The notes under the pieces: model-generated
Databases searched by the model: none
What the model saw: only the letters and a program-made list of their open reading frames with translations
What the model was told of the DNA's origin: nothing
DNA from: Lamprobacter sp964516305
GTDB lineage: Bacteria > Pseudomonadota > Gammaproteobacteria > Chromatiales > Chromatiaceae
Direction of reading: 5' to 3'
Assembly (NCBI GenBank): GCA_964516305.1
Contig: CAZEZH010000023.1
Location: 1-32,529 of the forward strand
Length of the DNA: 32,529 bases
Position numbers and translations under genes: made by a program
Shown here: positions 1-7,630 of the stretch, one piece after another
Position numbering within the stretch: the first letter of the stretch is position 1
How the letters are laid out: each line of letters begins with the position of its first letter

Positions 1-26
1 ACTTTACTAGACTTTTTCGGCAGGTT

Positions 27-116
<90 letters not shown>

Positions 117-156
117 TGGGGGACGCTCTGCAGTAGCCTGCGCAAAGCGGTCTATT

Positions 157-185
157 AATATATCACTCCCATACGTATAGACCAA
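157..185 (-). promoter_or_regulatory. Predicted sigma70 promoter of tRNA-Ser
   Basis: Read on the minus strand, TTGGTC (-35) is separated by exactly 17 bases from TATATT (-10, five of six consensus positions). Transcription would start near base 150, about 34 bases before the mature tRNA 5' end, which suits a tRNA leader removed by RNase P. The surrounding bases are markedly AT-rich compared with the rest of the window. The -35 match is weak (TTG only). Confidence 0.45.
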
Positions 186-275
186 TGCGTCGTTGCGATT
201 TTGGTTTCTCCACGGACGCTGGTTTCTGCGCAGGTAGCCATGGCGGCAACGCCAACGGCATCTTCAGCGACACCG

Positions 276-896
276 TCAGGGTGACCGCCAAGTGCGCAGC
301 CGCTCGGCATTGACAAACTCCAGGCTGACACCAAACCGTTGGTGTTGAATCCGCGTCAGGCCTGCGTAATCGATGCGGATGCGGTACCAATGCTCGGGGT
401 CGGCATCGAGCACGTGACCGACGATGGCCCGGCTGACACCAGCGTGGCAGACGATGAGCAGGTGGCGCCCAGGATAGGCGGCGATCTGTCGATCGTAGGC
501 ACGTCCGATGCGGGCCTGCAGCGCCTCGAGACGCTCGCCGCCAGGTGGCCGGTTGGTGACGGGATCGCGGCGGAATGCAGTGAAGGTGGCAGGCTCTTGA
601 TCTGCCAGCTCGGTTGGGCGCCGTCCTTCCCAGGCCCCCATCGCAATCTCGCGCAGCTCTGGATCAACCGCGAGCGGTAGGCCGTGTCGCGCCGCCACCT
701 CGCAGGCGAACTCGCGCGCGCGTGTCATCGGTGAACTGAGAATCTGGTGCCATGGCCGATCGTGGCCGAGCGCAGCACGCATCTGCTTCCAGCCGAGCGC
801 ACTCAGTGGATGATCAACGCCTTGCCCACGAATCATGCGACCGCCACGCGGCTCACCATGGCGGATCAGATCGACAGTGGTATCTTGATGGGGCAC
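276..896 (-). CDS. Histidine phosphatase family protein (phosphoglycerate mutase-like)
   Basis: This 206-residue protein belongs to the histidine phosphatase superfamily. It has the phospho-accepting motif LIRHGE (H13), the downstream LSALGWKQM segment, the SSPMTRARE arginine motif (about residues 54-62), the acid/base region LREIAMGAWEG (about 82-91) and the second catalytic histidine in VCHAGVSRA (H151). The start is GTG at 896, chosen because a perfect AAGGAGG Shine-Dalgarno sits five bases upstream. The family includes CobC-type alpha-ribazole phosphatases, sugar phosphatases and phosphoglycerate mutases. The size and the MGAWEGR segment resemble the CobC/GpmB group, but no cobalamin genes are nearby, so the substrate cannot be assigned. 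It stands alone, opposite to the plus-strand genes that follow. Confidence 0.9.
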   Translation of the reverse strand: MPHQDTTVDLIRHGEPRGGRMIRGQGVDHPLSALGWKQMRAALGHDRPWHQILSSPMTRAREFACEVAARHGLPLAVDPELREIAMGAWEGRRPTELADQEPATFTAFRRDPVTNRPPGGERLEALQARIGRAYDRQIAAYPGRHLLIVCHAGVSRAIVGHVLDADPEHWYRIRIDYAGLTRIQHQRFGVSLEFVNAERLRTWRSP

Positions 897-961
897 AAGG
901 ACCTCCTTGGCGATTCGGCGGCAGCCAGCCGCTCCTAGGCGTTACCTGATTAGGGTATCTT

Positions 962-1267
962 ATGTTGCATCGAGACAAGACATACGTCGGCCTTGACGCC
1001 GACAGTTACGGCGGCATGACACCGACCGGCACCATCATCCGTGATGCCAAAGTGTTTGGCCTGATCCCTGAAGACCAGACCTGCGAAGGCTGGCCGGTGT
1101 CGCGCATCGAAGCGCTCTATGCTCAGGTGAGCGATGCCTGGCATCCTTATGGCCACCTGGCTTCGCGCCTGCCAGAGGAGCTGCGCGAGCGCCATCGACG
1201 CATCTATGACGCTGCCATCCTACGCGCCCGCGAGTTGGGCTGGTCTGCCGAATTGTACGATGACTGA
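962..1267 (+). CDS. Conserved-looking hypothetical protein, 101 aa
   Basis: A 101-residue soluble, acidic protein that I do not recognise. It has no signal peptide or membrane segment. It opens with MLHRDKTYVGLDADSYGG and has a charged helical stretch (LPEELRERHRRIYDAAILRARELGW) near the C-terminus. Its stop codon overlaps the start of the next gene, so the two are very probably translated as a coupled pair and co-transcribed toward xthA. Coding status is supported by the overlap, by codon use like the neighbouring genes and by an AGGG element before the ATG. Function unknown. Confidence 0.7.
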   Translation: MLHRDKTYVGLDADSYGGMTPTGTIIRDAKVFGLIPEDQTCEGWPVSRIEALYAQVSDAWHPYGHLASRLPEELRERHRRIYDAAILRARELGWSAELYDD

Positions 1268-1574
1268 GATGCTTGATGATCCGCTGATCAACCGCCTGCT
1301 CGAGCTCGCCCGTGAACTCGTCGACGGCTCCGAGGACTACCTCGACCGTCAAGACGACCCGCAGCTCTGGTACAACCGCGGCTATGCGAACGGCATGGTG
1401 GCCGCGCTTCATGCGCTCGGCTATAGCGAGCAGGTCGATGCCTTGAAGATGGGCCCAGATGGCTACGATGCGGCCCGGGACCAGGCCCATCTCCCCTGGG
1501 GCAAGGCCTATGAGCACGGCCGCGAGATGGGCATCAGCGAGACCTATGAGATCACCGGAAACGACCGAGCTTAG
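1260..1574 (+). CDS. Hypothetical protein, 104 aa, coupled to the upstream gene
   Basis: The reading frame is open further upstream, but the ATG at 1260 overlaps the preceding stop codon by eight bases and gives a compact 104-residue protein; an ATG three codons later (1269) is an equally possible start. The product is acidic and mostly helical (LINRLLELARELVDGSEDYL, then WYNRGYANGMVAALHALGY). It lacks cysteine pairs, signal peptide and membrane segments. I do not recognise the family. The pairing with the upstream gene and the position just before xthA suggest a small operon, but nothing in the sequence ties it to DNA repair. Confidence 0.65.
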   Translation: MTEMLDDPLINRLLELARELVDGSEDYLDRQDDPQLWYNRGYANGMVAALHALGYSEQVDALKMGPDGYDAARDQAHLPWGKAYEHGREMGISETYEITGNDRA

Positions 1575-1669
1575 GCGATTTCTGTCTCCCTGCGCCAGCC
1601 ATCAGCCACCAATACGCATCAATAGGCGTCTGGATGCCCCAACCCGCCCAACTAGATTCAGGAACCCGA

Positions 1670-2485
1670 ATGTCTCGACTGATCTCGTTTAACGTCAACG
1701 GCATCCGCAGCCGCCCACACCAGCTCGAGGCTCTGAAGGCGCGACATGATCCGGATGTGGTCGGCATCCAGGAGTCCAAGGTCGCCGATGAGGCGTTTCC
1801 GGCCGATGCCATCAGCGCCCTCGGCTGGCAGGCCGCCTACCATGGTCAAAAGGGCCACTACGGCGTCGCACTGCTCAGTAAGCGCGATCCGCTGCGGGTC
1901 ATCAAGGGGTTTCCCGAGGATGAGCTAGACGCCCAACGGCGGGCCATTACGGGCTTCTACAGCCTCGACGACGGCACCGAGCTGGCGATCATCAACGGTT
2001 ATTTCCCGCAAGGCGAGAGCCGTGCGCATCCGGTCAAATTTCCCGGCAAGCAAAAATACTACGCCGATCTAGCACAGTACCTCCGCGAGCATTTCAGTCC
2101 CAGCCAGCCGCTAGTGGTCATGGGCGACATGAATGTCGCGCCCCAGGATACCGATATCGGCATCGGCGCCGATAACGCCAAACGCTGGTTGCGCACCGGC
2201 AAATGCAGCTTCCTACCCGAGGAGCGTGAATGGCTGCAAATGCTGATGGACTGGGGCCTAAGCGACGCCTATCGCTGTGTTTATCCAGATCGCGACGATC
2301 GCTTCAGCTGGTTCGATTACCGCTCGCGCGGCTTCGAACGCGAGCCCAAACGTGGACTGCGCATCGACCTGATCCTGGTCTCGGCGCCGGTGCGTGAGCG
2401 ACTGCGCAACGCCGGCATCGACTATGACATCCGCGCCTTGGAGCGCCCGTCCGATCACTGCCCGGTCTGGATCGACATCGATTAA
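1670..2485 (+). CDS. xthA: Exodeoxyribonuclease III
   Basis: A 271-residue exonuclease III / class II AP endonuclease, which cleaves at abasic sites and removes 3'-blocking groups in base-excision repair in the cytoplasm. The endonuclease/exonuclease/phosphatase fold is intact: FNVNG (N8), the metal-binding GIQES (E35), YHGQKGHYGVAL, INGYFPQGESR, the catalytic GDMNVAP, WLRTGKCSFLPEEREW, DRFSWFDYRSRGF, GLRIDLIL and the terminal PSDHCPVW with the catalytic histidine. Similarity to E. coli XthA runs along the whole length, and length is as expected (268 in E. coli). An in-frame ATG at 1634 exists, but the ATG at 1670 matches the family N-terminus and has AGGA upstream, so it was preferred. Confidence 0.97.
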   Translation: MSRLISFNVNGIRSRPHQLEALKARHDPDVVGIQESKVADEAFPADAISALGWQAAYHGQKGHYGVALLSKRDPLRVIKGFPEDELDAQRRAITGFYSLDDGTELAIINGYFPQGESRAHPVKFPGKQKYYADLAQYLREHFSPSQPLVVMGDMNVAPQDTDIGIGADNAKRWLRTGKCSFLPEEREWLQMLMDWGLSDAYRCVYPDRDDRFSWFDYRSRGFEREPKRGLRIDLILVSAPVRERLRNAGIDYDIRALERPSDHCPVWIDID

Positions 2486-2589
2486 CGGGTCTATCGACCC
2501 CACTCATTGCCGACACTCAGCCACAGCGCCGACCGCCCACCCGCATCAGATCGGGCAACCCAATCGGCCGCACCAGCCAGGAGACCATC

Positions 2590-3240
2590 ATGAGCGAGAA
2601 GAGCATCCACGCATTCCAGGGCCAGGAGATCGATGTCCATTGGGATCAGCGCCTCTGTATCCACATCGGCGAATGCACCCACGCCGACAACAGTCTGTTT
2701 GAGGGCGGGCGCGAGCCCTGGTGCGTGCCCGATGAGGTCTCCAAGGCCGAGGTGCGCGAGGTCTGCGAGCGCTGCCCGAGCGGAGCCTTGAGCTATATCG
2801 ACAAAGACGGCACTGCTGAGCAGGCTGCAGCCGACAACACTGGCCAGGTCGTCTACAACGGCCCGCTCTATCTGACGGGCCAGCTTGAGATTGAGGGAGC
2901 GCCAGAGGACATGCCGGGCGTCCGTTTCCGCGCCGCGCTCTGCCGCTGCGGAGCGTCGAAGAACAAGCCGTTCTGCGACAACAGCCACGTCGAGGCCGGC
3001 TTCGAAGACTACGGCGCTATCGGCAAGACCGGGCCCGGACTCGAAGCCACAGGTGGGCCGCTGAAGATCAAGCCGATGCCGGATGGCCCCCTCAAGGTCG
3101 AGGGCAATCTCACGCTTAGAGCGGCCAGCGGGCGTATTGCTTGGCAAGGGACCAAGACTGCGCTCTGCCGCTGCGGGGCCTCGAAGAACAAGCCTTTCTG
3201 CGATGCGAGCCACCGCGATGCGGGGTTTAAGTCAGACTAA
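2590..3240 (+). CDS. Divergent ferredoxin-like domain fused to two CDGSH iron-sulfur domains
   Basis: A 216-residue iron-sulfur protein with two parts. Residues about 10-75 look like a Fer4_19 (YjdI-type) domain: C23, C29, C45, C59 and C62 lie in CIHIGEC, WC and VCERCPSGAL. Residues about 105-140 and 180-213 are two CDGSH (mitoNEET-type) domains, each with the 3-Cys/1-His set of a 2Fe-2S ligand group: C118/C120/C129/H133 and C193/C195/C204/H208. The core tetrad is varied to CDNSH and CDASH. A GGAG ribosome-binding site precedes the ATG. CDGSH proteins are linked to electron transfer or cluster storage and transfer; the precise role here is unknown. It follows xthA by about 100 bases and may share its transcript. 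Confidence 0.9.
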   Translation: MSEKSIHAFQGQEIDVHWDQRLCIHIGECTHADNSLFEGGREPWCVPDEVSKAEVREVCERCPSGALSYIDKDGTAEQAAADNTGQVVYNGPLYLTGQLEIEGAPEDMPGVRFRAALCRCGASKNKPFCDNSHVEAGFEDYGAIGKTGPGLEATGGPLKIKPMPDGPLKVEGNLTLRAASGRIAWQGTKTALCRCGASKNKPFCDASHRDAGFKSD

Positions 3241-3441
3241 TCAGACCAAGGCGACGAGGCCTCTCGTTGATAGGAGCCTTGCAGGAGCCTAGTGCAGCGC
3301 CGTGAAATCATGGGCCAGTTCATCATTTGAATAGCTGCCCGGGTACGCCAGATGTATCTGGCGCTTGGCTGGCGACTTCGGTCAGCAAGGAGCCAGGATG
3401 TCGACTGCAGCCGGCGCCCCCGAGGGATTCCGATGTGCGCG

Positions 3442-4767
3442 TTATTGCAGAAGCGTGCCCTGCAATATGGACTCTATCTCAACCCCAGTGCGCCGGTTGC
3501 CGGCGCCTGCAATCATCACTGCATCGATACGCACCGGGACGATCCGGTTGGTCATCTCAACCGCATCGATAGGGACACGCGCTAAAAGGTAGCCCGGTGT
3601 GTAGCCCGTCTGCTGTGGTAGATCTGCAGCCGGCTGCCTGCTCTCGACACCTTCGAGCAGAACCTCCTGGACCGTTCCAACCTGGCGTTCGAGCCAGGCC
3701 CGCTTCAACTGACAACCGAGCGCATGGAGTTCGCGGCCGCGGGCGCGCTTGACGCTCGCTGGGACCTGATCGGGCATCTCAGCGGCTCGGGTGCCCTCGC
3801 GCGGCGAGTAGCTAAAGATGTGCAAGCCCGCGAAGCCAATCTCCTCCACGAAGGCCAGCGTTTGCGCCCATTCTGCGTCCGTCTCGCCCGGAAAGCCGAC
3901 GATGACGTCGGTGGTGATCGTAAAGTTGGGCTGCACGCTGCGCGCCAGCTCGGCCAAGCGCGCAAATTCGTCGGTCTTACAGCGGCGCGCCATGCGCTTG
4001 AGCACGCTGTCGGCGCCGCTCTGCACCGGCAAATGCAGATGCGGCATCATGCGGGCACTCTCGAATAGCTGCCAAAATCGCTCCGACAGGTCCCAAGGCT
4101 CAACCGAGCCGAGCCGCACCCGCGACACATCCGTGTCCTTGAGCACCGCAGCCAGCAGCTCACTGAGGCTGGAGTTGCAATCGCTACCATAGCCAGCGGC
4201 ATGCACCCCGGTTAGAACCACCTCGTGAATGCCGTCGGCGACCAGCTGATTGATCTCGTGACAGACATCGGCGATAGGTCGGCTGCGCTCTTCACCGCGG
4301 GCGCGGGTCGTGATGCAAAAACTGCACTGGTAGCGACAACCATCTTGGATCTTGACGAAGGCACGCTGCCGGCCGCGCGCGAATAGCGCTGACGCGCCGG
4401 GCTCGGTAGCGGATTCTGGCATCAGCGGCAGCTCCAAGGCCTGCTCTGCGATGGTGACCAGCCGATCCTTGTCCTGGTTATGCACCACCAAATCGATGCC
4501 CAGCTCGCCGAGCTGGATTTGCTCAAGCGACACTGCGCAGCCACTCACCACCATTCGGGCACGCGGGTGCTCGCGCTGCAGCCGACGCAGCAGTTTGCGC
4601 GATTTGCGCACCGCCTCGACGGTGACGGCACAGGTGTTGACCACCACCAAGTCAGCCGAATCGCCCTCGCCGCTGATTTGGCAGCCGCGCGCCTCGAGCT
4701 CGCGCGACCAACCGGTCAACTCGGCCTCATTGAGCCGACAGCCCAGGGTGCTCAGCTTAACCCGCAT
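3442..4767 (-). CDS. mtaB: tRNA (N6-L-threonylcarbamoyladenosine(37)-C2)-methylthiotransferase MtaB
   Basis: A 441-residue radical-SAM methylthiotransferase, assigned to the MtaB branch that converts t6A37 to ms2t6A37 in ANN-decoding tRNAs. The N-terminal UPF0004 domain has its three cluster cysteines (C10 in LGCRLN, C46 in NTCAV, C77 in SGCAV). The radical-SAM CxxxCxxC is CRYQCSFC (C144, C148, C151), followed by ITTRARGEERSR. Later family signatures are VVLTGVHAAGYG, HLPVQSG and VGFPGETDAEW, with a TRAM-like C-terminus. MiaB and RimO are the alternatives; the GCRLNEAE opening and TGVHAAGYG fit MtaB best. It lies 16 bases downstream of the gene for an alpha-crystallin-like exported protein, probably on the same transcript. 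TsaB, which helps make its substrate, is also in this window. Confidence 0.9.
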   Translation of the reverse strand: MRVKLSTLGCRLNEAELTGWSRELEARGCQISGEGDSADLVVVNTCAVTVEAVRKSRKLLRRLQREHPRARMVVSGCAVSLEQIQLGELGIDLVVHNQDKDRLVTIAEQALELPLMPESATEPGASALFARGRQRAFVKIQDGCRYQCSFCITTRARGEERSRPIADVCHEINQLVADGIHEVVLTGVHAAGYGSDCNSSLSELLAAVLKDTDVSRVRLGSVEPWDLSERFWQLFESARMMPHLHLPVQSGADSVLKRMARRCKTDEFARLAELARSVQPNFTITTDVIVGFPGETDAEWAQTLAFVEEIGFAGLHIFSYSPREGTRAAEMPDQVPASVKRARGRELHALGCQLKRAWLERQVGTVQEVLLEGVESRQPAADLPQQTGYTPGYLLARVPIDAVEMTNRIVPVRIDAVMIAGAGNRRTGVEIESILQGTLLQ

Positions 4768-4783
4768 GCCAGGCGACCGAGCC

Positions 4784-5305
4784 TTAGCGCCAGCCAGCAG
4801 CCGCGCGACGTGGGATCAGGATACGCACCTGCTCGTCGCTGTCTTCGCGCGTCAGACCCGCAAGATCGCCATCCGGCGGCACCGGCAGCCGGCGCGTGCT
4901 ACTCCCGCTCGAGATCTGATAGCTCTCACGATAGCCACGGCCCTCGCCAAAGGTCTCGGAGCGATGCGTGCGCGCATCGTGCCGCGTGCGCACCAGCAAG
5001 CTTTGTCCGAACGGGCGAACCTGCAGGTTCTCTGGCGCTAGCCCATGCAGATCGACAATCAGGATGTAGGCACCGTCGGTACGCTCCTGCGACATCCGCA
5101 CCTGACCGCTGCTCCCGCGATGCGCTGCAGGCGAATTGCGCGCTGGATTCCCGTAGGGCGCAGCAGACGGAGGCACAGGCCGGGCATCAGCCGAGCCCGG
5201 AGGCGGCGGCGCGGCGGAGACGCTTATCGCGGCTGTCGATAGGCCGATGCCGAGCGCGACAACCGTTAAGCGCGTCATGCACCCATTGGACAAAAATGGT
5301 TTCAT
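4784..5305 (-). CDS. Exported Hsp20/alpha-crystallin-like protein
   Basis: A 173-residue protein with an N-terminal hydrophobic segment ending ISVSAAPPP, which looks like a Sec signal peptide. A Pro/Ala/Ser-rich linker follows (to about residue 65), then a beta-rich domain (about 70-170) resembling the alpha-crystallin fold: AYILIVDLHGLAPENLQVRP, LLVRTRHD, then YRESYQISSG and RRLPVPPDGDLAG. The strand-turn pattern (polypeptide binding strand, L-x-V-R, R-x-x-x-x-x-L-P) is that of small heat-shock proteins, but the usual A-x-x-x-n-GvL motif is weak. Most small heat-shock proteins are cytoplasmic, so an exported version is unusual. The start at 5305 has AGAGG upstream; an internal ATG at 5278 would still keep the signal peptide. 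mtaB follows after 16 bases. Confidence 0.7.
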   Translation of the reverse strand: MKPFLSNGCMTRLTVVALGIGLSTAAISVSAAPPPPGSADARPVPPSAAPYGNPARNSPAAHRGSSGQVRMSQERTDGAYILIVDLHGLAPENLQVRPFGQSLLVRTRHDARTHRSETFGEGRGYRESYQISSGSSTRRLPVPPDGDLAGLTREDSDEQVRILIPRRAAAGWR

Positions 5306-5331
5306 CGGACCAGACCTCTGGACGTGAACAA

Positions 5332-5360
5332 AGGTGATTAGGACCTGACCCCTTCAATAT
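5332..5360. repeat. Short dispersed-type intergenic element (candidate)
   Basis: The segment contains GATTAGGACCTGACCCCTTC in the upstream region of the exported small-heat-shock-like gene. From memory, GGGGTCAGGTCC-type stretches recur between genes in many environmental proteobacteria, sometimes beside REP-associated transposases. Only one clear copy is in this window, so its repetitive nature cannot be shown here. Confidence 0.3.
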
Positions 5361-5435
5361 AGGCGGGCCACCAGCGGCGGCTCACCCGCCACGAGCCCGT
5401 CACGAGATGACGAAGCCGCTGGTCGGCGCCAAGAC

Positions 5436-5918
5436 TTAGGCGCGCAGTCGCCAGGTCGGACAGCCGGTGCGATCGATGAGCTGATGGTGCAGCAGCCAAT
5501 CGCGCGCCTCGGCAGCGTCTTGCTCAAACCAGGCCGCCGTGCTGCCGAGCCTGAAACTGTAGCCCCAGGCATCCATGTCTGCAAACAAGCGCTGCGCCCC
5601 GACGGCCGTGAGCTGTTCGGCCATCAGCACCTGCAGGTAACAGACCGCATCCTCTTCCGAGCAATCGCCACCCGCATCGGTGTGCAAGGCCGCGCGACGC
5701 GCTGCATCCATACACACGAAGTGTCCAGCCTCATGCAGCGCCGAGTGAACCGGCGTATCGTCGCGCAGATAGATCACTGCATCGATAAGCCCAGCTTCGG
5801 GTGCACCCCAGTAGGAGCCCGGGATGCTCTCCCCGGACTCGACCTGTGCCAGGCGCAGTGGCTTGAACCGACGCAGCAGCGCATCGATCTCAATCTGGTA
5901 ATCGCGGTAACGAAGCAT
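5436..5918 (-). CDS. Hypothetical protein with an HEAGH zinc-metallopeptidase-like motif
   Basis: A 160-residue soluble protein. The frame is open much further upstream, but the ATG at 5918 has an excellent GGAGAAGGAG ribosome-binding site and the upstream extension is repetitive and non-protein-like. Residues 58-70 read VHSALHEAGHFVC; the HExxH core is the zinc-binding and catalytic signature of many metallopeptidases, followed by acidic residues (SEED, 87-90) that could supply a third ligand. No signal peptide or membrane segment is visible. Proteins of this size with HEAGH may be true minimal peptidases or non-catalytic members; I do not recognise a named family. It sits alone, divergent from the next plus-strand gene. 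Confidence 0.75.
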   Translation of the reverse strand: MLRYRDYQIEIDALLRRFKPLRLAQVESGESIPGSYWGAPEAGLIDAVIYLRDDTPVHSALHEAGHFVCMDAARRAALHTDAGGDCSEEDAVCYLQVLMAEQLTAVGAQRLFADMDAWGYSFRLGSTAAWFEQDAAEARDWLLHHQLIDRTGCPTWRLRA

Positions 5919-5990
5919 TGGATCTTCTGTCTCCTTCTCCAAACAGCCTCCAAGCTGCGGCGCGTCGAGGCTTGTTGCTCTGCATGATAT

Positions 5991-6026
5991 GAACTGAACC
6001 GAACCAACTGAACCGAACCGAACTGA
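5991..6026. repeat. Degenerate pentanucleotide tandem repeat (GAACC/GAACT)
   Basis: Seven consecutive near-identical five-base units (GAACT, GAACC, GAACC, one shortened AACT, GAACC, GAACC, GAACT) occupy the divergent intergenic region, ending just before the ribosome-binding site of the next gene. Tandem units of this kind change copy number by slippage. Whether the number of units matters for either flanking promoter cannot be told from one sequence. Confidence 0.8.
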
Positions 6027-6040
6027 GGGAGGATCACCTG

Positions 6041-6574
6041 ATGGCCCGCCATGTCCCCGACACCTTTGCCAGTCCCACGGTTTCACCGCCCAGTCCGGAC
6101 AATCCCAGTCCGGATAATCCCCGCGCGCCAGCACGACTGGAATCTGCGGGGATCGCGCCAATTGCCAGCCGAGCGCTGGCGCTCATCAGCGTTCTGACTG
6201 GCCTCGCCCTTGGCACGCTCTTGACGCTCGCGCTCGCAGGGCCCGCGCCCGAGCGCTTGCAACAGGATGCTGAACTCGCGGGCCTTGTTCGTACCATGGT
6301 ACTGGTCAAAGGCCTGTTACTGGTGGCGGCGCTCAGCCTTGTCAGCTGGCGTCTGGCCCGACCAGCCGCATGGCGGCAGCTGGTCGGTTACAGCGCAAGC
6401 CTTGGCCTTTCAGCCGCAGCACTTGCCTGGATGTGGAGCCTCAACTCGATCCCAGTCGCGGCCCTCCTCTTCTACAGTGGACTGATCGCCTGTTTCTTTA
6501 CCGCATCCCGCGATCGACTGCTGCTTGCGGCCCATCCGAAGCTCTCTGAAGCTCAGGACTCATCAAAGCGCTAA
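6041..6574 (+). CDS. Small membrane protein, four predicted transmembrane helices
   Basis: A 177-residue protein with a Pro/Ser/Asn-rich N-terminal tail (residues 1-40), in which PSPDN is repeated by a 15-base DNA duplication. Four hydrophobic helices follow at about 43-66, 84-102, 113-133 and 137-153, then a short polar C-terminus. The layout resembles small ATP synthase I-like or DUF-type inner-membrane proteins, but I see no diagnostic motif and assign no function. A clear AGGGAGG ribosome-binding site lies before the ATG. It precedes the yadGH transporter by about 130 bases and could be on its own transcript. Confidence 0.75.
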   Translation: MARHVPDTFASPTVSPPSPDNPSPDNPRAPARLESAGIAPIASRALALISVLTGLALGTLLTLALAGPAPERLQQDAELAGLVRTMVLVKGLLLVAALSLVSWRLARPAAWRQLVGYSASLGLSAAALAWMWSLNSIPVAALLFYSGLIACFFTASRDRLLLAAHPKLSEAQDSSKR

Positions 6575-6661
6575 TCGCCGCGTTCTCACCCGCTCCGCCA
6601 AGCGCAAAACCAGGTCAGTATTGTCTCAGAGGTTCAATCGGTTGTTAGCATCAGCCGCGCT

Positions 6662-6677
6662 TTACGTGCTAGCGTAA
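6662..6677. promoter_or_regulatory. Inverted repeat upstream of yadG (possible operator)
   Basis: TTACG and CGTAA flank a six-base centre TGCTAG, giving a near-perfect 16-base palindrome 26 bases before the preferred yadG start. It could be a regulator binding site or chance. No matching second copy is evident in the window. Confidence 0.25.
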
Positions 6678-6703
6678 TGGGCTTTGCCCGCCTCCCTTAC
6701 CCT

Positions 6704-7630
6704 ATGCCTGCACTCAGTGTCCAACGGCTCAACAAGACCTATGCTAACGGCCTCCAGGCCTTAAAAGATGTCGATCTCACCGTCGAGGCAGGTGACTTCT
6801 TCGCGCTGCTCGGTCCAAATGGTGCCGGAAAGTCGACGCTGATCGGCATCGTTACCTCGCTAGTACGCAAGAGTGGCGGCCGCGTCGAGGTCTTTGGCCA
6901 CGATCTCGACCGAGAGCCGGAGGCGGTTCGCGCCAATATCGGCGTCGTCCCACAAGAGTTTAACTTCAACCTGTTCTTGCCCGTGATCGAGGTGGTGCTT
7001 AACCAGGCCGGATACTTCGGCGTCCCCCGCAATCAGGCCCGCAGCCGGGCCGAAATGTTGCTGCGGAAACTCGACCTCTGGGACCGACGTGACACCGAGA
7101 TGCGCCTCCTCTCCGGCGGCATGAAACGGCGTCTTATGATCGCCCGAGCATTGGTCCACCGTCCACGGCTGGTGATCCTGGACGAGCCAACCGCTGGGGT
7201 CGATATCGAGATCCGCCGCGCAATGTGGGGCTTCATGCGGGAGATCAATGCCGAGGGCACCACCATCATCCTCACTACCCATTACTTGGAGGAGGCCGAG
7301 AGCCTCTGCCGCAACATCGCCATCATCGACCATGGATGTATTCAGTCCCGAACCGATATCGCCACCCTGCTCGGTGAGCTGGACGCGGAGACCTTTGTGC
7401 TGAACCTGAAAGGACGCGTCCGCGAACTCCCCCAGCTCGGTGGCTTCGTGCTCGAGCACATCGACGAGAGTACGCTCGAGGTGCAGATCAACCGCGAGCA
7501 CACCATCAATGGCCTGTTCGATGCACTGTCGCGCAACGGGATTGAGGTCTTGAGCTTGCGCAACAAGCAGAACCGGCTCGAAAAGCTGTTCCTGGACCGG
7601 GTCGAGGCGAGCCGCGGAGCCGCACCATGA
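6704..7630 (+). CDS. yadG: ABC-2 type exporter, ATP-binding subunit (YadG-like)
   Basis: A 308-residue ATP-binding subunit, the same length as E. coli YadG and strongly similar along its length. The nucleotide-binding domain has the Walker A GPNGAGKST, the Q-loop VVPQEFNFN, the ABC signature LSGGMKRR, Walker B LVILDEPTAGVD and the H-loop TTHYLEEAE. A C-terminal extension (after about 220) is typical of this exporter group. An ATG nine codons earlier is possible, but MPALSVQRLNKTYANG aligns with the E. coli start. The stop overlaps the permease start by ATGA, so the pair is translationally coupled. The transported substrate of YadGH is not established. Confidence 0.93.
   Translation: MPALSVQRLNKTYANGLQALKDVDLTVEAGDFFALLGPNGAGKSTLIGIVTSLVRKSGGRVEVFGHDLDREPEAVRANIGVVPQEFNFNLFLPVIEVVLNQAGYFGVPRNQARSRAEMLLRKLDLWDRRDTEMRLLSGGMKRRLMIARALVHRPRLVILDEPTAGVDIEIRRAMWGFMREINAEGTTIILTTHYLEEAESLCRNIAIIDHGCIQSRTDIATLLGELDAETFVLNLKGRVRELPQLGGFVLEHIDESTLEVQINREHTINGLFDALSRNGIEVLSLRNKQNRLEKLFLDRVEASRGAAP

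Noticed and set aside
3252..3269. CGACGAG/CTCGTTG hairpin after the CDGSH gene as a rho-independent terminator
   Set aside because: No run of T follows the stem, and one pair is G-T; too weak to annotate as a terminator.
4352..5337. Long plus-strand frames opposite mtaB and the small heat-shock-like gene
   Set aside because: They run across two real minus-strand genes and show a composition typical of shadow frames (Arg/Ala/Ser-rich).
5919..6161. 81-codon N-terminal extension of the HEAGH protein
   Set aside because: It would read through the pentamer repeat and the opposing gene's start; the ATG at 5918 has a strong ribosome-binding site.
6662..6677. TTACG/CGTAA palindrome as evidence of a defined regulator
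   Set aside because: Single copy with short arms; listed at low confidence, no regulator named.
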